64,000 bases of DNA, taken from Bradyrhizobium sp. (lineage in GTDB: Bacteria; Pseudomonadota; Alphaproteobacteria; Rhizobiales; Xanthobacteraceae). Below the pieces are notes generated by a model. That model searched no databases and was not told the origin of the DNA. It was given only the letters and a program-made list of their open reading frames with translations. The position numbers were made by a program, and so were the translations under genes. Shown piece by piece: positions 57,177-64,000 of the stretch. Where the stretch lies: positions 124,001 to 188,000 of the forward strand of contig NZ_JACRAW010000025.1 of assembly GCF_016213215.1 (NCBI RefSeq), written 5' to 3'. The first letter of the stretch is position 1. Each line of letters starts with the position of its first letter.

Positions 57177-59192
57177 ATGCGCATCTTTGACTTACGATCT
57201 CACCTGGTTGCTGCGACGCTGCTGTTCCGCGTGCCTGCCGATAACCCTGATCTGACGCGCGCCCAGTTCGAGGCCTTCTCGAAGCAGATTCCGCTGCTCT
57301 ACTTCATTCTGATCACCAACAGCCTTGCGGTGGCCTACACCTATGTGCCGCTGGCGCCCGCCTGGCTAACGATAGCGGTACCAGCCGGATTATCGGCACT
57401 CTGCGCATTCAGGATGTTCTGGTGGTTGCGCCAGCGTAATCTCGTACTCAGCGACAAAGAGATCCTGCACAATCTGCGCGTCACCAACTTGCTCGCTGTC
57501 ATTCTCGGCGTGCTCTTCACCGCCTGGTCGTTCCAGCTCTATCCCTATGGCGATCCTTTCGCCAAGGGACAGGTCGCGTTCTATATGGCGGTTACCGTCA
57601 TCGGCTGCATCTTCTGTCTGATGCACCTGCGATCGGCGGCTCTGATTGTGACTTTGGTCGTCGACATTCCCTATGTTGTCTACTTCTTCGCGACCGGCGA
57701 GCCCACCTTGAGGGCGATTGCAGTGAACAACCTGCTGGTGTCGGGCGCAATGGTGACGGTGCTGTTCATCTACTACCGTGACTTTGCCGACCTTGTCGCC
57801 AGCCGCAAGTCCCTGATCGCGGAACAGGCCGCGACGCAGGCGTTGTCAGACGAGAACTTCCGCCTCGCCAATCTGGATTCTCTGACCGAACTGCCTAACC
57901 GCCGCTGCTTCTTCGCCGAACTCACCACCGCCTTCGCCGAAGCCGAGAAAGACGGTACCCAGATTGCGGTGGGCATCATCGATCTCGACGGCTTCAAGCC
58001 CGTCAATGATACCTATGGCCATACGGTCGGGGACCGGGTGCTGATCGAGGCTGGCCGACGCATCCGCGAAACCTGCGAGGGCTTCGTGCCTCGCCGCGTC
58101 CACGTTGCCAGGCTTGGCGGCGACGAGTTCGGGCTGATCGTGTGCGGCGATCCCAGCGATGAAGACCTCACCGCCATCGGTGAGGTGATTTGCAATCAGG
58201 TCAAGCTGCCCTATCAGCTCGACAATGCCCACACCGGCCTCTCCTGCTCGATCGGCTTCGCCCTTTATCCCCGCTCGGCCACAAGCGCAGAGGCGCTTTA
58301 CGAGTGTGCCGACTATGCGCTCTATCACGCCAAGCGGCGAATGCGCGGCCGCACCGTCATCTTCTCGGCCGAACTCGATGCGGAGATCCGCAGCCGGGGC
58401 ATCATCGAGCACCTGCTGCGCGCCGCCGACTTCGATACGGAGATGGAGCTGGTCTACCAGCCGATCATTGACGCGATCCGCGAGCATACCACCGGGTTCG
58501 AGGTCCTGGCGCGGTGGAACAGCCCGAGGCTGGGGCTGGTCTCGCCCAACGACTTCATTCCTGCCGCCGAGCGCATCGGGCTTATCCGCTCATTGACGCG
58601 GGCACTGCTGGTCAAGGCGCTCGCCGCCGCCAGGAACTGGCCTGACCACCTCCGCATCTCGTTCAATCTGTCGGCCCACGACATCTGTTCGCCCGAGGGC
58701 ATTCTTCCGTTGATCGCCACGATCGAGGCTAGCGGAGTGGCGCCGCACCGCATCGACTTTGAAATCACCGAGACGGCGGTGACATTCGATTTCGCAAGGG
58801 CCGAGCAGTCGATCTCGATGCTAAAGGCCATGGGCTGCGGCATATCTCTCGACGATTTCGGCACCGGCTATTCCTCACTGAGCCATATCCATCGCCTGCC
58901 TCTCGACAAGATCAAGGTGGACCGCAGCTTTGTCGCCGATATCAACGACAACGCCGTAAGTCACAATATCATCAAATCGCTGACCGGCTTATGTGCCGAT
59001 ATGGAGATCACCTGCGTCGCCGAGGGAGTCGAGACGAAAGCGCAGCTCGACAGCCTCAAGCGCCTGGGCTGCGGCTTGATCCAGGGCTATTACTTCGCGA
59101 AGCCGATGCGCGCAGACGCAGTATCCGGTTATCTTGCTCGCGAGCGTCGGTCTGGCGGCGGGGGCGCACTGGAGGCTGCAGCGCGCGCCTGA
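57177..59192 (+). CDS. Membrane-anchored GGDEF-EAL cyclic-di-GMP protein
   Basis: This 671-residue protein has about six N-terminal transmembrane helices (35-200), a GGDEF domain with intact GGDEF (LGGDEFGLIV, near 323) and an EAL domain (about 410-660). The EAL signature reads EVLARW instead of EALxRW; the DDFGTGYSS and QGYYFAKPM motifs are intact. Thus cyclase activity is likely, and phosphodiesterase activity is likely but weakened or altered. An RxxD inhibitory site before GGDEF is absent, so feedback inhibition may be missing. The N-terminal sensor has no recognisable domain. Confidence 0.92.
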   Translation: MRIFDLRSHLVAATLLFRVPADNPDLTRAQFEAFSKQIPLLYFILITNSLAVAYTYVPLAPAWLTIAVPAGLSALCAFRMFWWLRQRNLVLSDKEILHNLRVTNLLAVILGVLFTAWSFQLYPYGDPFAKGQVAFYMAVTVIGCIFCLMHLRSAALIVTLVVDIPYVVYFFATGEPTLRAIAVNNLLVSGAMVTVLFIYYRDFADLVASRKSLIAEQAATQALSDENFRLANLDSLTELPNRRCFFAELTTAFAEAEKDGTQIAVGIIDLDGFKPVNDTYGHTVGDRVLIEAGRRIRETCEGFVPRRVHVARLGGDEFGLIVCGDPSDEDLTAIGEVICNQVKLPYQLDNAHTGLSCSIGFALYPRSATSAEALYECADYALYHAKRRMRGRTVIFSAELDAEIRSRGIIEHLLRAADFDTEMELVYQPIIDAIREHTTGFEVLARWNSPRLGLVSPNDFIPAAERIGLIRSLTRALLVKALAAARNWPDHLRISFNLSAHDICSPEGILPLIATIEASGVAPHRIDFEITETAVTFDFARAEQSISMLKAMGCGISLDDFGTGYSSLSHIHRLPLDKIKVDRSFVADINDNAVSHNIIKSLTGLCADMEITCVAEGVETKAQLDSLKRLGCGLIQGYYFAKPMRADAVSGYLARERRSGGGGALEAAARA

Positions 59193-59271
59193 CTGTTTCG
59201 CGTCTGCGCGCGATCACGTCCGCTAATGTGATCCAGTGCAGGGCCAAATGCGCACTCGGCGAAGATTTCGG

Positions 59272-60480
59272 TCAGTTCCTGTATTTCTTTAGCTCCAGGC
59301 GGGCGATCTGGTTGCGGTGGACCTCGTCGGGGCCATCTGCCAGCCGTAGCAGGCGCGCCGTGGCGTAGGCGGCGGTCAGCCCGAAGTCATTGCTCGTGCC
59401 ACCGCCGCCGTGCGCCTGGATCGCCCAATCAACGATTTGGCAGGCCATGTTCGGCACCGCCACCTTGATCATCGCAATTTCGGCCTTTGCCACCTTGTTG
59501 CCGACGGTATCCATCGCGTGGGCGGCATTGAGCGTGAGTAGCCGCGCCTGCTCGATCATGATGCGCGCCTGCGCGATGCGCTCCTGCGTCACCGTCTGCT
59601 CCGAAACCGGCTTGCCGAAGGCGACCCGGCTGGCCGTGCGTCGACACATCTTCTCAAGAGTGCGCTCCGCAAGGCCGATCAGGCGCATGCAGTGATGGAT
59701 CCGGCCCGGGCCCAGACGACCCTGCGCGATCTCGAAACCGCGGCCTTCTCCGAGCAGCATATTGCTCGCCGGCACGCGCACGTTCTTGAAGATGACCTCG
59801 GACGCGCGATCGGGCACTCCGTAGAAGCCGAACACCGGGATCGGCCGCAACACCTCCACGCCCGGCGTATCCATGGGCACAAGGATCATCGATTGCTGCC
59901 GATACCGATCTGGATTGTTCGGGTCGGTCTTGCCCATGAAGATGCAGATCCTGCACCGGGGATCGGTCGCGTTGGTCGTGTACCATTTCCTGCCGTTGAC
60001 GACGTAGTGGTCACCATCCCCCACGATCGAACTCTCGATGTTGGTTGCATCGCTGGAGGCCACGGCGGGCTCCGTCATCGCAAAGCATGACCGGATTTCT
60101 CCTTCGAGCAGCGGCTTGAGCCAGCGCTCCTGCTGCTCCTTGGTGCCGTATCGCGCCAGTACTTCCATGTTTCCGGTATCCGGCGCGGAGCAGTTGAAGA
60201 GCTCAGGCGCAAGATGGGAGCGGCCCATGATCTCGCAGAGCGGCGCGTATTCCAGGTTAGTCAGGCCAGCACCATGCTCGCTGTCGGGCAGGAACAGGTT
60301 CCAGAGGCCTTCGGCTCGGGCTTTCGGCTTCAGCTCTTCGACGACAGGGTAGACCTTCCAGGGGCCGAGCTCCTCGGCTTCCTTGTAGAAGCGCTCTTCG
60401 TTCGGATAGACGTGACGGTCCATGAATGACTCCAGCCGGCGCCGGAGCGCCTTCACCGTGTCTGACTCCGGATAGAGCAT
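59272..60480 (-). CDS. Acyl-CoA dehydrogenase family protein
   Basis: This 402-residue flavoenzyme has the ACAD pattern: [18 protein letters not shown] near the FAD-binding strands, [11 protein letters not shown], and the C-terminal [19 protein letters not shown] and [19 protein letters not shown]. It would oxidise an acyl-CoA thioester to the enoyl-CoA, passing electrons to ETF. The catalytic Glu of many members is not resolved by eye; the substrate is unknown. It resembles the ACAD10/11-type C-terminal domain. It stands alone, with the hemA gene upstream on the same strand. Confidence 0.92.
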   Translation of the reverse strand: MLYPESDTVKALRRRLESFMDRHVYPNEERFYKEAEELGPWKVYPVVEELKPKARAEGLWNLFLPDSEHGAGLTNLEYAPLCEIMGRSHLAPELFNCSAPDTGNMEVLARYGTKEQQERWLKPLLEGEIRSCFAMTEPAVASSDATNIESSIVGDGDHYVVNGRKWYTTNATDPRCRICIFMGKTDPNNPDRYRQQSMILVPMDTPGVEVLRPIPVFGFYGVPDRASEVIFKNVRVPASNMLLGEGRGFEIAQGRLGPGRIHHCMRLIGLAERTLEKMCRRTASRVAFGKPVSEQTVTQERIAQARIMIEQARLLTLNAAHAMDTVGNKVAKAEIAMIKVAVPNMACQIVDWAIQAHGGGGTSNDFGLTAAYATARLLRLADGPDEVHRNQIARLELKKYRN

Positions 60481-60683
60481 TGTCCGTCCTCCCGCTTCTA
60501 TACTGCCGCTATATCAATGAATTGGCCTCCGGTGAATTTCTTGCGTTAATCAGCTTCGCGAGGTACGTGCCATTCTGCCTCGCGCCAGGGCCCGGGGCCA
60601 ATCGAGTGCCGTTTCCAGCTGTGCCGTCGGGCGCTCTACAAGCCGCTTGCGTATCGCGCTCGCATTTTGCTTCAGGCGCTCCC

Positions 60684-61946
60684 CTATCCGAACCTGCCCT
60701 GGACTTCGCGACGAGGAAGCTCGAGGCGATCCCAGACCGCGTCCAGGGCTTCGGCCAGGCTATCGATCAGCGCGTCATCATGATAGGGCGACGGCGTGAT
60801 CCGCAGCCGTTCGTTTCCGCGCGGCACCGTTGGATAGTTGATCGGCTGGATGTAGATGCCGTGATGCGACAACAGAAGGTCGGAGGCCAGCTTGCACTTC
60901 TCGGGATCGCCGACATGCACCGGGACGATATGCGTATCGCTCGCCATCACCGGAAGGCGCGCGGCGCCGAGGACCGACTTCAACCGTGCAGCCCGATCCT
61001 GATGACGCTCGCGTTCCGTGTTCGAGGCCTTCAGGTGGCGGATCGCGGCGGTCGCCGCCGCGCAGATCGGCGGGGGCAAGGCCGTCGTGAAGATGAAGCC
61101 TGGCGCGTAGGAGCGCACCGCATCGATCACGTTGGCGTTCGCCGCAATGTAGCCGCCGAGACAACCGAAAGCCTTGGCCAGCGTGCCCTCAATAATGTCG
61201 ATGCGGGCCATCGCGCCGTCGCGATCCGCGATGCCACCGCCGTGCGGCCCATACATGCCGACCGCATGAACTTCGTCGACATAGGTCATCGCGCCGTACC
61301 CTTCGGCGAGGTCGCAGATCCGGTGCAGCGGGGCAACGTCGCCGTCCATTGAATAGAGGCTTTCGCACAGGATCAGCTTCGGACGATCCGGATCGGCCGC
61401 GCGCAGCAATTGTTCGAGATGCCCGGTATCGTTGTGACGCCAGATCTGCCGTTCCGCGCCTGAATGGCGTATGCCCTCGATCATGGAGTTGTGGTTCAGT
61501 GCGTCGGACAGCAGAAGGCAGTTAGGCAGCAATCTCGCGACCGTGGCGATACCGGTCTGGTTCGAAACATAGCCGGAGGTGAACACCAGCGCCCCCTCCT
61601 TGCCATGCAGGGAGGCAAGCTCGCGCTCCAGCTCGACAAGCGGATGATTGGTGCCTGCGATGTTGCGCGTGCCGCCGGCTCCAATGCCCATTCGCCAGGC
61701 GGCCGCGACCATCGCGCTCACCACTTCCGGGTGTTGGGCCATGCCGAGATAGTCGTTTGAGCACCAGATCACGACTTCGCGCGGACCGTTCGGAGAATGC
61801 CAGATGGCGCGTGGAAACCGCCCCGCAATACGTTCCAGATCGGCGAAGACGCGATAGCGGCGCTCGTCGCGGAGCTGGGCCAGCGCCGTGTCGAAGAAGA
61901 CGTTGTAGTCCTTGTAGCCTCCAATCGACCTGGCAACGAAATTCAT
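60684..61946 (-). CDS. hemA: 5-aminolevulinate synthase
   Basis: This 420-residue PLP enzyme condenses glycine and succinyl-CoA to 5-aminolevulinate, the first step of haem synthesis in alphaproteobacteria. Family motifs include [19 protein letters not shown], the [13 protein letters not shown]sp region, [14 protein letters not shown] and the PLP Lys in [14 protein letters not shown]. The ATG at 61946 follows GGGAGC; the frame extends to 61964. Haem supply suits the cytochrome-rich content of the window. Its start lies 29 bases from the end of the barrel protein gene on the same strand. Confidence 0.96.
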   Translation of the reverse strand: MNFVARSIGGYKDYNVFFDTALAQLRDERRYRVFADLERIAGRFPRAIWHSPNGPREVVIWCSNDYLGMAQHPEVVSAMVAAAWRMGIGAGGTRNIAGTNHPLVELERELASLHGKEGALVFTSGYVSNQTGIATVARLLPNCLLLSDALNHNSMIEGIRHSGAERQIWRHNDTGHLEQLLRAADPDRPKLILCESLYSMDGDVAPLHRICDLAEGYGAMTYVDEVHAVGMYGPHGGGIADRDGAMARIDIIEGTLAKAFGCLGGYIAANANVIDAVRSYAPGFIFTTALPPPICAAATAAIRHLKASNTERERHQDRAARLKSVLGAARLPVMASDTHIVPVHVGDPEKCKLASDLLLSHHGIYIQPINYPTVPRGNERLRITPSPYHDDALIDSLAEALDAVWDRLELPRREVQGRFG

Positions 61947-61975
61947 CGCTTCACAAGCTCCCATTCATTCTCGTT

Positions 61976-64000
61976 CTAGTTGAACTTATAGGCTCCCTGA
62001 ACGAATACGCCATACCGGTCGGTCGTGTACCGAAGGAGCTGACTGAATGTATCGGTGGCATCTGTATTGAAATGCCACCAGCGACCGCCAATACCGATGT
62101 TGAAGCTGTCGTTCAGCTCATACTTGAGAACCGTTTCCGCCTGGAAACCGTACCCCCAGCCCGAGGCCGGATCCCGGCCGAAGGTGAAATAGTGGGTGTC
62201 GATCGCGTTCTGAGCCGTCCACGCGTAGGCCATTTCGGCCTGCCAGGTCAGGCGATCCAACAGACGTGCCTCGACCGAAACGCCGGCCCGCCCGGTTTCC
62301 CACCGATCCTGCTCGGTGATGACCTTCAGATCCGAAGCAAGCGCGGGCGCGCAAATGAACGGATGGCCGCCAACTTGCGTGCAGCCGCGCGCATCGACGG
62401 TTTCCAGCCAGTGGTGATATCCCACGAAGGCGCCAAAACGGAATCGGTCGATCTGGAAGAAGTTGTAGCCGAGATCGATGCTGGCATATTGCAGCCGCCC
62501 ACTCACGGCGCTGCTGGTCATCGAGTACGGGTCTACGAAGGGCTGAAAATCTTCGTCGTAAAGCTTGCCCCGGGCGATCTTTCCTCCACCGACATATCCC
62601 TTCACGAATACATTGGCGAGCGGGCCCTCGAGGGCGTCGATACGGAAGAAGAGTTCGCCGGAATGGCCGGTCAGTCCACCGTAATTGAGGCGCGACACCG
62701 CCATCGAGTCGGTCGTATCTGCGTAATAGTTGTACCGGTTTTTCGCCGAGCTGAACCAGTATCTCAATCCCGTCTCGATCGCGTAACCCGCGAAGACGGG
62801 CGAAGACGAGCCGCCGCTCTGGCCCGTGGCCGGCATTGCCGGCTTCGCCCACGCGCAGCTGATCGCCGTACCGTGACACTGGCTGACGCCGTCGGCGCCG
62901 AAATCCTTCCGGACGCCGAGGGTGGCGAAGATCTCCTTCGTGGTCGACTTCACGTTGTTAAGGGTGCTGTCGACATATTTGGTGCCGATCTCGGCCTCCA
63001 AGCTGACGCCTTTCCACCAGACATAGTTGACCATGAATGAGGGAAGCACGGTCATTTCCTGGAGGTCCGTTCCCACACCCGTGCGATAGCCGAGCCTCAA
63101 CCGTGGACTTACACTGAGATCCGCCGTTATCGGATAGCGGGTGTTGAGGTCGAGCACATAGATCCTGGAGTCGGAGAGGTTCGCATAGCGAACCGCGCCC
63201 ATGAACAGGTCGCCGGGCTTGAAGATTCCTGTCCCCGTCAGCTGCGTCGACAAATAGTATTCGAGCCCGCTCGCCGGCGTTCCATCCACTCCGCCCGAAG
63301 GCAAGGTCCCGGACAGATTGGTCACGGTCGCATCGGCACCGATCTGGTAGGTCTCGTTCAGCGGCCGGGAATAGCTCACCATCGCGGACTCGAAAGTCGG
63401 CGTGCGGTCGATCGCAAACTGCCTGACTTCCGCCGCCGTGTTGAACTTCATCATGTCGTAGAGGGTGAGGAACGGCTGTCCCTGCAGGGCGTTCCAGGTC
63501 GAAAGATAAGGCACCTTTCGGTAGTCCAGCGCGGTGTTGATAACCGACTTGTCCTCCAGAGTGTAAGTACCTGAGAAGATTGCGGCGTTGAGCTGCTGGA
63601 AGTGGACGTCGTAATCGATCGTTCCCAATGCCGACTTGTTCTTGTCGAAATAGCGAAATTCGGCGCCGATCGCCTGGCGATCGACGATGTCGCGGTCGAA
63701 TTGCCCGATCGCGAACAGACTGGTCTCAAGCACCCCGAACCACTTGCCGAAATCGACGCTGGCGCCGTAGAGCGTCTTGCCAGCGGCAAAGGGCGCATCG
63801 AAACGGCTCCAATTCGGCGATCCCGCGAGTACGTTCAGGCGCAGGTCGGGGCTTTGCTGCCAGCTCAGGACGGCGCCGTCGAAGCGGCCGATGACGCCAC
63901 CCGTGTTGCGCGACTGGCGGCCAATCCGGGCGGTCAGATCGTATTCCTTCAGCGTATAGTCCACCATTGCGGTCGAGACGCCGTACTTGTCGGTCCCCCT
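61976..64000 (-). CDS. Outer-membrane beta-barrel protein, 5' end outside window
   Basis: The visible part, over 670 residues, ends in the aromatic QGAYKFN, and consists of alternating strand segments such as YGASVDFGKWFGVLETSLFA, FEAEIGTKY-like strands and GELFFRIDALEGPLANVFVK, all typical of a large barrel. The frame is open to the right edge with no start in the window (the first ATG at 63967 is internal), so the N-terminus and any signal peptide are missing. I do not recognise the family. hemA follows 29 bases downstream, so the two may be co-transcribed. Confidence 0.75.
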   Translation of the reverse strand, partial: RGTDKYGVSTAMVDYTLKEYDLTARIGRQSRNTGGVIGRFDGAVLSWQQSPDLRLNVLAGSPNWSRFDAPFAAGKTLYGASVDFGKWFGVLETSLFAIGQFDRDIVDRQAIGAEFRYFDKNKSALGTIDYDVHFQQLNAAIFSGTYTLEDKSVINTALDYRKVPYLSTWNALQGQPFLTLYDMMKFNTAAEVRQFAIDRTPTFESAMVSYSRPLNETYQIGADATVTNLSGTLPSGGVDGTPASGLEYYLSTQLTGTGIFKPGDLFMGAVRYANLSDSRIYVLDLNTRYPITADLSVSPRLRLGYRTGVGTDLQEMTVLPSFMVNYVWWKGVSLEAEIGTKYVDSTLNNVKSTTKEIFATLGVRKDFGADGVSQCHGTAISCAWAKPAMPATGQSGGSSSPVFAGYAIETGLRYWFSSAKNRYNYYADTTDSMAVSRLNYGGLTGHSGELFFRIDALEGPLANVFVKGYVGGGKIARGKLYDEDFQPFVDPYSMTSSAVSGRLQYASIDLGYNFFQIDRFRFGAFVGYHHWLETVDARGCTQVGGHPFICAPALASDLKVITEQDRWETGRAGVSVEARLLDRLTWQAEMAYAWTAQNAIDTHYFTFGRDPASGWGYGFQAETVLKYELNDSFNIGIGGRWWHFNTDATDTFSQLLRYTTDRYGVFVQGAYKFN

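Overview
The window looks like chromosome of a Bradyrhizobium-type alphaproteobacterium (Hyphomicrobiales, Nitrobacteraceae-like). I infer this from the high GC content, an ALA-synthase type hemA, FixK/FNR-type boxes, a CcoG/FixG protein, nested palindromic intergenic repeats of the Bradyrhizobium/Rhodopseudomonas kind, many small secreted proteins, and a xoxF-xoxG-glutathione formaldehyde pathway. No rRNA, tRNA, CRISPR array, phage or insertion sequence was recognised.

Layout. 1-12300 is housekeeping and stress: a Tyr-rich exported protein, a ClC channel with a class II aldolase, a DUF892 protein, an Hsp20-Lon operon, a GDCCVxC zinc-ribbon protein, HU, a thiolase and a DUF2889 protein. A GH1 glycosidase follows at 12333-13805.

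13961-47312 is one large island for lanthanide-dependent, PQQ-linked alcohol oxidation. It holds a TonB-dependent receptor, a NarX/NarL-type two-component pair (MoxYX/FlhSR-like), S-formylglutathione hydrolase, a PedA1A2BC/Lut-like ABC system, a CusF-like protein, and a CX3CW rhodanese-like protein with a MoxJ-like binding protein. It continues with a SoxH-like metallohydrolase, a SoxYZ-like carrier, an SsuABC-like importer, a pentapeptide-repeat protein and several small secreted proteins. An unlisted 26-residue pqqA gene (34415-34495, minus) was found by eye. Two quinoprotein dehydrogenases both carry the Asp-x-Asp signature of lanthanide enzymes: a 558-residue alcohol dehydrogenase with its own cytochrome and MoxJ-like protein, and XoxF. 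XoxF is followed by XoxG, glutathione-dependent formaldehyde dehydrogenase and Gfa, closed by a strong terminator. No mxaF/mxaI is present in the window. The island ends in an IorAB-like molybdenum oxidoreductase whose two genes are both frameshifted.

47367-52342 carries a truncated globin, CcoG, a Crp/Fnr regulator with a FixK/FNR-type box, and a DUF2892 plus persulfide-dioxygenase-like pair: a microoxic, NO and sulfide theme. 52407-55974 is a compact two-gene operon encoding a pyruvate phosphate dikinase that lacks its PEP/pyruvate barrel and a 641-residue protein of unknown function with a PhoU-like C-terminus. This is the best candidate in the window for an undescribed phosphotransfer system. 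The remainder is a PEBP-family protein, a GGDEF-EAL protein, an acyl-CoA dehydrogenase, hemA, and an outer-membrane barrel protein running off the right edge.

How the genes fit together. The proposed flow is: lanthanide uptake (TonB receptor, Ped/Lut-type ABC), periplasmic alcohol oxidation by XoxF and its paralog, electrons to the c-type cytochromes, and formaldehyde entering the cytoplasm where Gfa, FrmA and FghA take it to formate. The SoxYZ/SoxH/CX3CW set is a conserved companion of quinoprotein systems with unknown chemistry.
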